From assembly GCA_965227155.1 (NCBI GenBank), contig OZ245731.1, positions 2,790,001-2,854,000 on the forward strand: DNA of 64,000 bases, read 5' to 3'. The translations under genes and the position numbers were made by a program. The notes beneath the pieces are model-generated. The model saw nothing but the letters and a program-made list of their open reading frames with translations. It made no database searches and was not told the DNA's origin. Shown in pieces: positions 1 to 10,502 of the stretch. Positions within the stretch are counted from its first letter, which is position 1; each line of letters opens with the position of its first letter. The DNA is from UBA6059 sp965227155. Lineage in GTDB: Bacteria > Bacteroidota > Bacteroidia > Cytophagales > Cyclobacteriaceae.

Positions 1-1
1 T

Positions 2-388
2 GGCACGCCAGATTTAAGCGGTCGATTTATCATGGGCTATGGTGGGGGACTTTCAGTGGGGTCTACTGGTGGACAATCTTCAACTTCACTTACAGTAGCA
101 AATCTTCCTTCTCATTCTCACTCAAAGGGAACACTTGGTGGGACGACAACAGTAAATGGAAATCACACACATAGCACAAATGCTTCTAATCATTATGATG
201 ATGATTCGGGTGGTGATGATTTAAACGCTGGCGGTGATGGAGTAGCGCGAAGAGCTACCGCTTTTTCAAATGGTAATCATAGTCATACACTTGAAATTAC
301 CGGTTCTACTGGGGATACAGGTAGTGGAACCTCATTTGAAAATCGACCTCCTTATTATGTATTAGCCTTTATTCAGCGAAAACAATAA
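2..388 (+). CDS. Tail-collar-like protein, C-terminal part (5' end outside the window)
   Basis: The reading frame is open from the first bases of the window (GTPDLSGRFIMG...) and stops at 388, so only the C-terminal part of about 128 residues is visible. The fragment is rich in Gly, Ser, Thr and His, with LPSHSHS, NGNHTHS and NGNHSHT, and it ends ENRPPYYVLAFIQRK. The DLSGRF start, the SHSH histidines and the NRPPYY(x)L ending are typical of phage tail collar / microcystin-dependent-protein modules. It lies 1 base upstream of a T9SS cargo gene and is probably in its operon. No other phage genes are near, so I read it as a cell-surface or secreted protein rather than prophage debris. Function is unknown. 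Confidence 0.75.
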   Translation, partial: GTPDLSGRFIMGYGGGLSVGSTGGQSSTSLTVANLPSHSHSKGTLGGTTTVNGNHTHSTNASNHYDDDSGGDDLNAGGDGVARRATAFSNGNHSHTLEITGSTGDTGSGTSFENRPPYYVLAFIQRKQ

Positions 389-389
389 G

Positions 390-3300
390 ATGCAAAAGTC
401 ATTCTATATCGCTTTTATCGGATTGCTCTGTAGCTTTAGTCTTATAGCTCAGCAGCAGGGTAATATCCATATGGTGGGTGATGAATTGACTGTATTGCCT
501 GGCACCTCTGTTTACATCAAAGGAAAATACCAGGATCAAATGGGCACATTGCTTTTTAATGGTCAGAATGCATCTGGTTCTATTGTAAATGGAGATTCCG
601 TGTTTGTAAGTGGTGATATCATCAATGATTCTGATTTTAAGGTTAATATTTCTGATAATGGCAGTTTCATTCTGGATGGAAATGCTATTCAGATCATAGA
701 GGGTAATCCTGTAAAGTTTCATCAGCTGATCATGGATAAGGACACCAGCATGGTTCCATATCAATATATTTTAGTTACAGATTCACTTCGCTTTCTCAGA
801 GGGTTTATCAATCTGGATAGCATCATCTCAGGTGTTGATCTTGGAAATTTTGGTAAAATATATGAAGAGGCTAATGATAAACGGTTCTTTGGCCGATTGG
901 GTAAAATTGTAGCCAGAAACCGGGCCATCTCTAGCCCAGAAGAGAATATTGGTGGGCTTGCCTTGGATATTGACCCAGCCGGCTCTCTTGGGCCTAGTAC
1001 TATCGAAAGACAACATGGCTATCAGGCAGGTGCATCAGATGGTAGTATCAACAGATACTATCGACTTATTCCTTCCAATAAAGAGGAGACGCTCAATAGT
1101 CTGGCTTTTCGCTATTTTGATGCCGAGCTCAGAGGGTTGAATGAGGAGAATTTCTCCATATGGGAATCTGACAATGAAGGGGTATTATGGACACAATATG
1201 AGACCGTTTTGGAAAACCCAAATAATAAGGTCACGGGTAACAACATAGTATTAGGTAGAGATAAGAATATCTTCACAGCAGCTGATAGTACCTGTGCGGT
1301 AGTTCCGATTGTTGAACTTAGCCCGAGAGATTCTATCGCCACTTGTGAGGGAGTGCCAGTGGAGCTCAATGCAGCAAACCCCGGACTCTTTTTCCTTTGG
1401 AATACCGGTGAAACCACACAGAAGATATCCGTCAATACCCCGGGCAAATATTACGTGCGGGTGACCGATACCAACGGGTGCTTTGGTACAGACTCTATCG
1501 TTGTGGTTGAAAAACCATATCCTGAGGTCGACTTCCAACAAAGTTTTGTTTGCAAGGGCCTTGAGTCTTCATTTACAAACCTCTCCACCATAGCGGATCC
1601 CAAAAGTGACCTAAGCTATGCCTGGCATTTTGGATTCGCCGAAGATGCCTCAGATTCATCGTTAGCAGAAAACCCAATAATTACTTTCCCTGAAGATGGT
1701 GCATTTAATGTTACACTTACCGTAACCTCCAGTTTTGAATGTGTAGCAGACAGGACGAAGACCTATGTAGTGCATCCTTTACCGGAGCCATCGTTCACTA
1801 CCACAAATGTTTGCCAGGGCAATGAAAATGTATTCAGCAATACTTCTACCATTCTTTCAAACATAGGTGCTGTAAGCTATGCCATTACTGATTATGATTG
1901 GGATTTTGGAATCGCTGAGGATGGTTCAGATCAGGCTACCGGCGAAAATCCAACTTTCGATTATCCTGATGCCGGTGAATTTGAAGTGCAGCTGGTAGCT
2001 ACCAGCAATGCAGGCTGTAAGGATACCATATCGGCACCAGTCACCGTATTTCCAGGGCCTATAGTTGATTTCACAGCCGAAAATGTATGTATTGGCACCG
2101 ATATTAATGCCCAAAACCTGTCTAGTATCGCAACAGGTACCATGGAGTACGCATGGGACTTTCAGGATGGTTCTACCAGCAATGAAAAATTCCCCTTTAA
2201 GAAATTTGTCAGTGCCGGCGATTACACAGTGAGTCTTACTGCTACCTCTGACAAAAATTGTGTAGCCACGATAGAGAAAACTGTAGAGGCTTACGCAATA
2301 CCTGAGCCTTCATTTTCAGTGGAAAGTGCCTGCTTTGGAGAACCTCTTATTGTTTCAAACAACACAACCATAGCTGATGATAGCAGTATTGATTATCAAT
2401 GGACAATAGAAGGTGGGCGTACCTCCATAGCACCTGAACCACAAGCCTTTTTTGATGCTGCTGGAGATTATACCTTCTCAATGGTTGCTACTTCAAATCG
2501 GGGCTGCAAGGATTCTCTGTCAAGGGCAGGTATTTTGTACGCCAGGCCTGTTGCAGATTTCTATATTGTATCCGTTTGTGAAGGAGAGCCATTGCGTGTG
2601 ATCAATAAGTCTTCCATTTCTCAGGGAGACATTACCTACTTGTGGCTTATAGACGGGCAAGAGGTATCATCTGTTCCCAATCCTGTTTTTGAAGGGTTGA
2701 CAGCTGGGCAATATGAGGTGGAGTTACGACTGGAAAGCGAATTTGCCTGCGAGGATAGCAAAAGCCTTTTAATAGAGGTGTTTCCACTACCTGAAATTGA
2801 TCTACCAGCTCAACTGAGTACCTGTGGTGACCAATTGGTACTTGATGCAGGCAATACCGGAAGTCGCTACTTATGGTCAAATAATTCCACCAATCAAAGG
2901 CTAACAGTTACTCAGCCGGGTAACTACAGTGTGACAGTAATCAGCCCTAATGGTTGTGTGGCTACTGCTACCACACAAGTGAGCTTTGACCAGGTTTTCG
3001 ATCCTAACCTGCCGGAATCTATAGAAAGCTGTGGTCCAGTTACCCTGGATGCCGGCAATCCTGGCAGTCAATCTTACAGTTGGTCTACCGGAGCTACAAC
3101 CCGTGAGATTGAAGTATCCGAATCAGGCACATACAAGGTGGATATTGTAGATCAAAACGGGTGTCCAGGTTCGCAATCTATATCAGTTACCATTGAAGAG
3201 ATCCCTGAACTTACACTACCAGAAAGTATAACTGCATGCGCTGGTGATATGGTATTGCTTGAAACGGACCTGGAAGGTGTATCGCATGTATGGAGTACTG

Positions 3301-4613
3301 GAGAAACAGGTTCATCTATAAATCCCGATCAGTCTGGCACCTACAGTGTGGAGGTTACTACTCCCCAAGGCTGCACCATAGAAGCTTCCACTGAGGTTAG
3401 CTTCATAGAGAATATTATTATAGACCTGGGAGAAGATGGTGTGTATTGCGATGAGCAGATATTAACTATTCCTGAATTTCAAGGCGAAATAATTTGGTCT
3501 ACCGGGGAAACGGGCAATAGTATCACAGTTACGGAATCAGGTACTTACAGCGTAGAGGTGTTTAATGCAAATGGCTGCAGCGGTGCTGATACGATAACTA
3601 TTGAGATATTAGATTCTCCGGAACCTGTTTTACCTGAACAGGTTACTGCATGCAGTGGGGAAACAGTTGTACTTGATGCCCAGAATGCCGGATTAACCTA
3701 TGAGTGGTCAACTGGTGCTACTACACAAACCATTGAGCTTTCCACTTCCCAAACAGTTTCTGTGATTATTTCTAATGAGAATCTGTGCAGCATAGAGCAG
3801 ACGGTTGATGTTATTATCAATCCAAAAGTGGACTTTGATTTAGGACCAAACCTATCTATTTGTGCAGGATCTGATGTACTTCTTGATCCAGGCATATCAG
3901 GTGCTGGATATTCATGGTCTTTAAACGGATCGCCCATTTCATCTGATGCCTCCATTATGGCAGGAGATCAGGGAGTGTATAGTCTTGAGTTAGAAGATGA
4001 GTTCGGTTGTATTGGTACCGATAGTATTGAATTATTGGTATCCGAGGGTACTGTTATCAGTCGTTTTTTGGCAATTTCAGAGGCTTTCATTGGAGATACG
4101 GTACACTTTAAAAATATTAGTATTCCTTTATCAGCACAGGATTTTTGGAGCTTTGGTGATGGTATTAGATCACAGGAAGAAGATCCCAGTCACATATTCC
4201 TGCGAGCCGGAGAGTTTCCGGTTAGTTTACGAGTAGTATCTGATGCTTGCGAAGATGAGCTAATCAAACCAATCTCCATCAATGATCCCTCAGAGGGCAG
4301 ATTGGCAGAGCCAGAAGAGGTCACGGAAGAGGATCCATTTTTACCAATTTTCATCAAAGATTCAATCGCTACCCTCAATGTATTTCCTAATCCTTTCAAT
4401 GATATCATCACGGTCGATCTGGAAAAATCTAAAGAAGGGCCTGTGTTGATATTATGCTATGATCTTAATGGAAAGCTCTGGTTCAAAGAAGAATACTTTT
4501 CAATAGGTGCGCTACAGCGGAGCTATAATCTAATGAATATGCCTGCAGGGCAGTATATCCTGGCTGTTAAATCGAGAGGCAATGAAATCTACAGACAAAT
4601 CATAAAATATTGA
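390..4613 (+). CDS. Giant secreted PKD/Ig-like repeat protein with type A T9SS sorting domain
   Basis: This 1407-residue protein starts with a Sec signal peptide (about residues 1-21, ending SLIAQ). After a unique region to about 300 come an Ig-like repeat, a block of PKD repeats (about 377-805), a block of Ig-like repeats with the recurring xYxWSTGxT core (about 806-1240), and one more PKD (about 1245-1295). The C-terminus (about 1330-1407) begins LNVFPNPFND and ends in a beta-rich segment, the type A sorting domain cleaved during T9SS export. The likely role is a cell-surface or released adhesin; no catalytic motif is seen. The gene starts 1 base after the preceding gene and is followed after 13 bases by another giant cargo gene, so co-transcription is likely. 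Confidence 0.85.
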   Translation: MQKSFYIAFIGLLCSFSLIAQQQGNIHMVGDELTVLPGTSVYIKGKYQDQMGTLLFNGQNASGSIVNGDSVFVSGDIINDSDFKVNISDNGSFILDGNAIQIIEGNPVKFHQLIMDKDTSMVPYQYILVTDSLRFLRGFINLDSIISGVDLGNFGKIYEEANDKRFFGRLGKIVARNRAISSPEENIGGLALDIDPAGSLGPSTIERQHGYQAGASDGSINRYYRLIPSNKEETLNSLAFRYFDAELRGLNEENFSIWESDNEGVLWTQYETVLENPNNKVTGNNIVLGRDKNIFTAADSTCAVVPIVELSPRDSIATCEGVPVELNAANPGLFFLWNTGETTQKISVNTPGKYYVRVTDTNGCFGTDSIVVVEKPYPEVDFQQSFVCKGLESSFTNLSTIADPKSDLSYAWHFGFAEDASDSSLAENPIITFPEDGAFNVTLTVTSSFECVADRTKTYVVHPLPEPSFTTTNVCQGNENVFSNTSTILSNIGAVSYAITDYDWDFGIAEDGSDQATGENPTFDYPDAGEFEVQLVATSNAGCKDTISAPVTVFPGPIVDFTAENVCIGTDINAQNLSSIATGTMEYAWDFQDGSTSNEKFPFKKFVSAGDYTVSLTATSDKNCVATIEKTVEAYAIPEPSFSVESACFGEPLIVSNNTTIADDSSIDYQWTIEGGRTSIAPEPQAFFDAAGDYTFSMVATSNRGCKDSLSRAGILYARPVADFYIVSVCEGEPLRVINKSSISQGDITYLWLIDGQEVSSVPNPVFEGLTAGQYEVELRLESEFACEDSKSLLIEVFPLPEIDLPAQLSTCGDQLVLDAGNTGSRYLWSNNSTNQRLTVTQPGNYSVTVISPNGCVATATTQVSFDQVFDPNLPESIESCGPVTLDAGNPGSQSYSWSTGATTREIEVSESGTYKVDIVDQNGCPGSQSISVTIEEIPELTLPESITACAGDMVLLETDLEGVSHVWSTGETGSSINPDQSGTYSVEVTTPQGCTIEASTEVSFIENIIIDLGEDGVYCDEQILTIPEFQGEIIWSTGETGNSITVTESGTYSVEVFNANGCSGADTITIEILDSPEPVLPEQVTACSGETVVLDAQNAGLTYEWSTGATTQTIELSTSQTVSVIISNENLCSIEQTVDVIINPKVDFDLGPNLSICAGSDVLLDPGISGAGYSWSLNGSPISSDASIMAGDQGVYSLELEDEFGCIGTDSIELLVSEGTVISRFLAISEAFIGDTVHFKNISIPLSAQDFWSFGDGIRSQEEDPSHIFLRAGEFPVSLRVVSDACEDELIKPISINDPSEGRLAEPEEVTEEDPFLPIFIKDSIATLNVFPNPFNDIITVDLEKSKEGPVLILCYDLNGKLWFKEEYFSIGALQRSYNLMNMPAGQYILAVKSRGNEIYRQIIKY

Positions 4614-4626
4614 ATATTCGATTACA

Positions 4627-7600
4627 ATGATAACCAACCAAAAACCTAACTACATTGACCACCATCGCTTCTCCAGGCACAAGGCTATTTTGTGCATTGG
4701 TTGGAAACGGTGGTTATGGTTGACCTCTATCTTGATATTTCTGGCAGGTGTTCAGCAAGTGAAGGCGCAAGATCCTTGTCTTGCCGGCTGGAATTATAGA
4801 ATGCCCGTAACTGTGGATAATGCTGGTGCTTCAGCATTAATTGACTACCAGATATTGGTGGAGGTCAACACCAGTGATCTGATTGTAAATGGTAAAATGC
4901 AGCTGGATGGAGGCGACATTAGATTCCTGACAGCCGCTGAGGAGGTGCTTCCATATTGGATTGAAGACGGGACTATGAATGCGACCAGCACACGGATTTG
5001 GGTGAAGGTTAATTCACTGCCGGCATCCACTGCGACTGATATTTTTATGTTTTATGGCAGTCCATCCGCACCTAATCTTTCCAGTGGTGATGATACCTTC
5101 GAACTCTTTGATGGCTTTGATGATATTGCCGTAAATCCCGATAAGTGGGACGTTTGTGGTGATGGAATAGTGACCGTAGCAGACGGTCAGCTTACAATTA
5201 GATCAACCAACACACCCAATGAAAAATATTTTCTTACTGCAGACAATGCCATTACCAGTCCGGTAATAATAGAATCTGATGTCATCAGTGTTGATAATGG
5301 TCAAACAATTATGGGTCTGATCAATGCAGCGGATGAAGGTTTTGGAATCAACTACGAAATTAGTGGCCAGCCACAGGTTTTGATGCGAGAGATCAATGAT
5401 GATGGGGCAGGGTGTTATGTGCTGGATGATGTTCAGGATCCTGTCAATCAGGATGCACTGTCTGCTAATGTGACCGAAGGGATTTGGCGATTTTCCTGGT
5501 TTACTGGTAATGAGCAGGATTTTGACTGGCCTGGAAATGGTGCGCCTGACCCGCTGATTCGTGCTGAGGATGAGCATTCATTTCCCGCATCTTATCGGCC
5601 TGTCTTTGGCCACATCAATCAGGGCGATCTGGACGGGCCGGGTACAGAAGCAAGTGGTGAAGTGATATTGAATTGGCTCAGGGTAAGGAAATATACTGAT
5701 CTGGAGCCTACTTTCACATTGGGTGCCGAAACAGTCATCATCAATGAAGTTGCGGCTTCTGCTACGGCTGAAACCATTTGCGAAGGTCAGACTATTGAAC
5801 TTTTTGCAGATGCTTTACCGGGTGCTGTTTTTTCATGGACTGGCCCTGATGGCTTTAGCTCCACCGATCAAAACCCCACCATCACCAATGCTTCGGTAAT
5901 TGCTTCAGGAACCTATACGGTTGAAGCCACTGTCCCTTCCACCTGCTTCCTGGTAAGTGATCAGGTAAATATTACCGTAGAGGCAGCTACAGTGCCGGGT
6001 ACGATAGATGGTGCAGCTACTGTCTGTACTGGCGCAAACAATGGATCCATAGATCTTACTGGCAATACGGGTGCAGTTGTGCGATGGGAAGCTTCAGCCT
6101 CGGGTTCAGCACCCTGGACAGCTATAGACGTGACTTCCACCATATTAATTTATGAAAACCTGCTGGAAACTACACATTACAGAGCAGTAGTTCAGAATGG
6201 CTCTTGTGATCCAGCATTTACGAATATTATTGAAATAACTGTAGATCAAACGGTAGTTCCAGGTAATGTATTGGGGGCTAGCAGTGGCTGTATTGGCCAA
6301 AATACCGGTGTGCTTCGCCTCAATGACTTTAGCGGTTCAGTTGCAAGATGGCAAAGCAAAGCAGAATCTGCTACCACTTGGACGGACATCAATACTACCC
6401 GGGATACTTTGGTATACGAAAATCTAACTGAAACCACACAGTTTCGGGCTATTGTAGAAAGCGGCACTTGCGGAGAACTAGCCTCAGCGCCGGCTACCAT
6501 TACGATATTCCCTTTACCCCAACCAGCTTTTAATGCAGCAGCTGTCTGTCAGGGTAATGAAACTGCATTCAGCAATCAATCCAGCATAGCAGTAGGTAGC
6601 ATAGACTCCTATGTGTGGAACTTTGATGATGGCTCTAGCTCCGTGCTAAGAAGCCCAACAGTTACCTATGAAAATGCAGGAACCTATGATGTTAGACTAA
6701 CAGCTACCTCTGATCAGGGGTGCGAAAATTCTATTGTTAATCAGGTTACGGTAAATCCTTTACCGGTTGTTGATTTCTTTACTGAGAATGTATGTCAGGA
6801 AAATCCTATTGAGATTACGCCTATTACCAGTATTGCTACAGGTAGCATCCGGAGATACCAATGGGATTTCGGTGATGGAAATAATGACACATTTCTTAAC
6901 GACGATCCTTTTGATTATAACTATGATACCGCCGGCGCATATATTGTAAACTTGAAGGCAATTTCCTTGGAGAACTGTGAACGTTCTATTGCCAAAGAAG
7001 TAACCATATACCCCAGAGCGTCACTGCGATTCACCGCAGATCCAGTCTTTGAAGGTGATGAAACCAGTTTTTTCAACAATAGCAGCATCGAAGAAGGTAA
7101 CCTGACCTATCAATGGTCTTTCGGCGATGGTGCAAGCAGTACAGCCATTAATCCACAGCATTTTTATGGTGAGGCCGGCAGCTACACTGTCCAGCTGATC
7201 TCACGATCTGGATTTGGTGGTTGCCGCGATACCATTCAACAGAGCTACACTGTGGTACCACAGGTATTAGCGGCATTTGAGGTCGCCCCTGTTTGCCAGG
7301 ATTTTCCAGCAGTGTTTATCAATCAATCCATGGTAAAAGCAGGTTCACTTACTTACCTCTGGGATTTTGGGGATGGTGTAACCAGTACTGCAGAAAGTCC
7401 AGATCACCAATACCGCTTGCCGGGCGATTATAGGGTCAGGCTTACAGCTACTTCCGAGAGCGGTAGTGTTGATGTAACTGAGCGCATTGTTAGCATTTAC
7501 CCTGAACCGGTGGCTGATTTTGACTTTGACCCGAAATGTGATGAGGAAGCCGTTACCTTCAAGAACCTGAGTCAGGTGCTGACAGGGCACTTGAATTTCC

Positions 7601-8739
7601 AATGGTCATTTGCAGATGAAACAAGCACTACTGACATTTCTCCAGTGCACCTATATCCTGGGGCAGGAGTATATGAGACAAGCCTAATTGCTACTTCTAT
7701 TTATGGCTGCCGGGATTCAGTTATGTATCCTGTTATAATACATCCACTGCCAGAGCCATTATTTACAGTAGATACGGTATGTTTTGGTGAAACCTCAATC
7801 ATCAATAACCAATCTACTGTGAGCCAGGGTAGTATTACTAAATACCTCTGGGACATGGGCGATGGCACCAACAGTATTAATACGAATCCTCGTAAAGATT
7901 ATGCTGCTTCTGGCACTTATGATATAACTGTTGAGGCAACAACAGACAAAGGATGTGTTGCTACCTACACGTCATCTGCGCATGTGGTAAAGTTGCCTGT
8001 AGCTGATTTTTCGGTGCAGGGCGTATGTTTTAGAGAAACATCAGTCTTTGTAAATAGGAGTGAAACCACCGAAGGGGAACTGAGCTATGCCTGGGACTTT
8101 GCTGATGGTAATTTTAGTGTTGCTACCGAACCGGAGCATACCTATGCTTTACCTGGTACTTTTGATGTTCAGCTTACTGCAACTTCTGTATTTGGCTGCC
8201 AGGATAGCTCAAGGCAAATCGCAGAAGTCTATGAGTTACCTGCTTTAAATATCTCCAACGACACCATAGTAAGCAGAGGTTTTCCGGCACCATTGTTTGT
8301 CAGTGGCGCGCAGAACTATTTCTGGTCACCAGCTACGGGCCTTGACAATCAAAATACGGCTACCCCAACTGCAAGGTTGATTGCCAACCAAAACTATACA
8401 GTGATTGGTATTGATGAAAATGGCTGTGAAAGCCAGACTGGTGTAGCGGTTGGAGTTATCGATGATTTTATCGTGGAACCTGCCAATGTGATAACACCCG
8501 ATGGCAATTTCATCAACGATACTTGGTTCGTAGAAAATATTGATGCTTACCAGGAGGCTGAGATAACTGTATTTAACCTCTGGGGGGAGCAGGTTTTTCG
8601 CACCTCCGGCTATCAAAATGATTGGGATGGGACATTTCGTGCAGATGCACTACCGGCAGGTAACTATTACTACACCATTACCAGTCCAAGTCATGAAAAA
8701 GTTTACAAAGGCACCATCACTTTACTGAGAGTCCGATGA
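4627..8739 (+). CDS. Giant DUF2341/PKD adhesin-like protein with type B (CHU_C) sorting domain
   Basis: This is a 1370-residue surface protein. A hydrophobic segment (about 28-47, ending VQQVKAQ) forms a signal peptide after an unusually long polar N-terminus; no better internal start is evident. Next come a DUF2341-like domain (about 50-145, beginning CLAGWNYRMPVTV), a lectin-like region to about 370, Ig-like repeats to about 620 and a long array of PKD repeats (recurring WxFGDGxxS) to about 1255. The last 85 residues (ITPDGNFINDTW ... FNLWGEQVF ... GNYYYTI) match the gliding-motility-associated type B sorting domain. Its stop overlaps the PorP/SprF start (ATGA). Known SprB/SprF-type pairs suggest the downstream protein exports or anchors this one. 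Adhesion or gliding is inferred from domains only. Confidence 0.87.
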   Translation: MITNQKPNYIDHHRFSRHKAILCIGWKRWLWLTSILIFLAGVQQVKAQDPCLAGWNYRMPVTVDNAGASALIDYQILVEVNTSDLIVNGKMQLDGGDIRFLTAAEEVLPYWIEDGTMNATSTRIWVKVNSLPASTATDIFMFYGSPSAPNLSSGDDTFELFDGFDDIAVNPDKWDVCGDGIVTVADGQLTIRSTNTPNEKYFLTADNAITSPVIIESDVISVDNGQTIMGLINAADEGFGINYEISGQPQVLMREINDDGAGCYVLDDVQDPVNQDALSANVTEGIWRFSWFTGNEQDFDWPGNGAPDPLIRAEDEHSFPASYRPVFGHINQGDLDGPGTEASGEVILNWLRVRKYTDLEPTFTLGAETVIINEVAASATAETICEGQTIELFADALPGAVFSWTGPDGFSSTDQNPTITNASVIASGTYTVEATVPSTCFLVSDQVNITVEAATVPGTIDGAATVCTGANNGSIDLTGNTGAVVRWEASASGSAPWTAIDVTSTILIYENLLETTHYRAVVQNGSCDPAFTNIIEITVDQTVVPGNVLGASSGCIGQNTGVLRLNDFSGSVARWQSKAESATTWTDINTTRDTLVYENLTETTQFRAIVESGTCGELASAPATITIFPLPQPAFNAAAVCQGNETAFSNQSSIAVGSIDSYVWNFDDGSSSVLRSPTVTYENAGTYDVRLTATSDQGCENSIVNQVTVNPLPVVDFFTENVCQENPIEITPITSIATGSIRRYQWDFGDGNNDTFLNDDPFDYNYDTAGAYIVNLKAISLENCERSIAKEVTIYPRASLRFTADPVFEGDETSFFNNSSIEEGNLTYQWSFGDGASSTAINPQHFYGEAGSYTVQLISRSGFGGCRDTIQQSYTVVPQVLAAFEVAPVCQDFPAVFINQSMVKAGSLTYLWDFGDGVTSTAESPDHQYRLPGDYRVRLTATSESGSVDVTERIVSIYPEPVADFDFDPKCDEEAVTFKNLSQVLTGHLNFQWSFADETSTTDISPVHLYPGAGVYETSLIATSIYGCRDSVMYPVIIHPLPEPLFTVDTVCFGETSIINNQSTVSQGSITKYLWDMGDGTNSINTNPRKDYAASGTYDITVEATTDKGCVATYTSSAHVVKLPVADFSVQGVCFRETSVFVNRSETTEGELSYAWDFADGNFSVATEPEHTYALPGTFDVQLTATSVFGCQDSSRQIAEVYELPALNISNDTIVSRGFPAPLFVSGAQNYFWSPATGLDNQNTATPTARLIANQNYTVIGIDENGCESQTGVAVGVIDDFIVEPANVITPDGNFINDTWFVENIDAYQEAEITVFNLWGEQVFRTSGYQNDWDGTFRADALPAGNYYYTITSPSHEKVYKGTITLLRVR

Positions 8740-9638
8740 AGAAATTGATATACATAATCCTATTGGTATTGGGACCATCAACCGCATTGGTTGCGCAGCA
8801 ATTGTCTCCATTCAATCAATATACAGAATACCCATTTTTACTTAACCCTTCTTACGTAGGGCAGGATAGCAGTAATAGCGTGCTGCTATTGTATCGCAAT
8901 CAATGGTCTGGTGTAACCGGCGCCCCTGAGCACGGAGTGGTGTATGTCAACACACAGCTCAATGAACAAACTGGCATAGGTGGGTACCTGCTTCATGAAT
9001 CGGCTAATATTCTCGGGTCTACTGGCGGGTATATCAGTGTATCTTACAAAGTTGCTCTTGCTACCGATCATCAGCTTTCCTTTGGCCTTTCCGGGGGTAT
9101 CTTGCAGAAGCGCATTTTATTTGAGCGGGTAAAAGCACAAAATACTGCAGATCCTGCTTTATTGGATGGTGGACAAACACAGACCAAACCTGATGGTAGC
9201 TTTGGCGTACAGTATCAATTCAAAAATCAGTTGGAAGTGCATTTCGCTGCGCAGCAATTGTTTGGTGGTACTTATGGATTTGTAGACCAGTCGCTTCAGA
9301 GACAGTCAGGATTTGAGTTGCTGAGGCATTATTACCTTGGCGCTTTTTATCATCTACGGCAGCTTGCTTTACCCGTAGACTTATCGCTGATAGGCACACT
9401 GAGGAGTGCGCAGAGCCTGCCGAGCCAATGGGATATTGGTATTCGGGCTGCTTGGAATGATAAGCTCAGCGCTACGATACTCTACAGAGATGATTATGGT
9501 CTGGGTGGCCTTTTTACTGTAAATATCATAGAAGGATTAAAGTTTGGCTATGCTTATGAAATCCCCAGCAATGGGATTGGCCTTAATCAAAGCCAGGGCA
9601 GCCATGAGATCAGTCTGAATATTATGTTTGGTGAATGA
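8736..9638 (+). CDS. PorP/SprF family T9SS outer-membrane protein
   Basis: The product has 300 residues with a signal peptide (to about residue 20, VAQQ). The PorP/SprF signature follows at once: LSPFNQYTEYPFLLNPSYVG, then alternating amphipathic strands and family motifs such as LLYRNQWSGV and the C-terminal GYAYEIPSNG. Family members form outer-membrane beta-barrels that partner specific type B sorting-domain cargo of the type IX secretion system. The start overlaps the stop of the preceding type B cargo gene by four bases, which indicates translational coupling and points to that protein as its client. The length is normal for the family. No gene follows for 270 bases. Confidence 0.9.
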   Translation: MKKLIYIILLVLGPSTALVAQQLSPFNQYTEYPFLLNPSYVGQDSSNSVLLLYRNQWSGVTGAPEHGVVYVNTQLNEQTGIGGYLLHESANILGSTGGYISVSYKVALATDHQLSFGLSGGILQKRILFERVKAQNTADPALLDGGQTQTKPDGSFGVQYQFKNQLEVHFAAQQLFGGTYGFVDQSLQRQSGFELLRHYYLGAFYHLRQLALPVDLSLIGTLRSAQSLPSQWDIGIRAAWNDKLSATILYRDDYGLGGLFTVNIIEGLKFGYAYEIPSNGIGLNQSQGSHEISLNIMFGE

Positions 9639-9908
9639 TTAGGTGCCAGAAGCGATATTTCCCGCACTCGACACAATTAAGATCACCGTGATTACCCAGT
9701 TCTCCCGAAGCATCAGTAGCGGGACGGGTAATCTCATTAAAACGATTATTTGACTGATGAACACCCGAACGCGATACAATCGCGCTCGAACAAGGATGGA
9801 TTGTGAAGACACAATCCATGGTGAGCTGTTCTAAACTTTCCAAAAGGTTTCGCACCTACTAAACCATGAAAAGAACCTAAACCTTCTCGAAGTTAGCTGT
9901 GAGCTCAT
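9639..9908. repeat. Intergenic hairpin-rich stretch
   Basis: No gene is seen. The stretch holds an inverted repeat GATTACCC / GGGTAATC (9690-9697 and 9726-9733). It also holds one full copy (9758-9791) of a 34-base palindromic element with the core CGCGAT-ACA-ATCGCG. A perfect 10-bp hairpin follows (ATGGATTGTG / CACAATCCAT, 9796-9819), and then a TTTCCAAAAGGTTT word shared with 10959-10973. These resemble dispersed intergenic repeats of Bacteroidetes. Confidence 0.6.
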
Positions 9909-10502
9909 TTAGAGCTCTTTCAACAATCTTAAATCCATTGAGAACCCTGGTAGGGTATCATCGGCTGCTAAGGATTGATCAAATCCTTTGATGACCTTTT
10001 GTTGATAGTTGGGAGAATAGATATAAACCATTTCATTATCCACATCAAAAAGCCAGCCCAGGTGTGTGCCATTCTTAAGGTAAGCCTTCATTTTGTTTTT
10101 CAGCACATCCAAACTATCGGTTGGGGATTTTACTTCCACCACAAACTCAGGGCATACCGGAGCAAATTTGCTTTTTTGTTCATCGGAAAGTTGATTCCAC
10201 TTTTCATAAGATACCCAGGATACGTCAGGAGAGCGCATTGATCCATCGGGTAAAGTAAACCCCGTAGAAGAGTCAAATACAAGGCCCGTTTTTTTTGATT
10301 TGTTCCAAACACCCAATTCGATGAGCAAGGTGCTAGAATAGGCACCAGATAAGCTTCCTGTTGGTGACATGATAATTATATTTTGTTCAGCATCCCGCTC
10401 GATGTTGAGTTCAGGGTTTTGCTGGCAGAAATCAAAAAGCTCCCCATCAGACCATTTAAGGCCTTCCGGAAATGAGAGAAGGTAGCCATTTTCCAAAATC
10501 AT
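9909..10502 (-). CDS. Uma2 family endonuclease-like protein (DUF820)
   Basis: The product has 197 residues. It carries the Uma2/DUF820 layout, a PD-(D/E)XK nuclease fold: GAYSSTLLIELGVWNK, DGSMRSPDVSWV (probable active-site Asp), then FVVEVKSPTDSLDVL, where the E-x-K of the nuclease core sits, and AYLKNGTHLGWLFD at the end. Family members are abundant in cyanobacteria and some Bacteroidetes, and their function is not established. The gene stands alone between two repeat-rich intergenic stretches, so it may be a passenger in a plastic region. The start at 10502 gives the usual family length. Confidence 0.85.
   Translation of the reverse strand: MILENGYLLSFPEGLKWSDGELFDFCQQNPELNIERDAEQNIIIMSPTGSLSGAYSSTLLIELGVWNKSKKTGLVFDSSTGFTLPDGSMRSPDVSWVSYEKWNQLSDEQKSKFAPVCPEFVVEVKSPTDSLDVLKNKMKAYLKNGTHLGWLFDVDNEMVYIYSPNYQQKVIKGFDQSLAADDTLPGFSMDLRLLKEL

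Noticed and set aside
2..388. Prophage end
   Set aside because: The tail-collar-like module and the S74 domain at 17942 are isolated; no capsid, terminase, integrase or lysis genes are near.
5203..5577. Open frame on the minus strand inside the giant DUF2341 gene, and similar ones inside other long genes
   Set aside because: Each lies fully inside a well-supported gene, has odd amino-acid composition, and has no recognisable motif.
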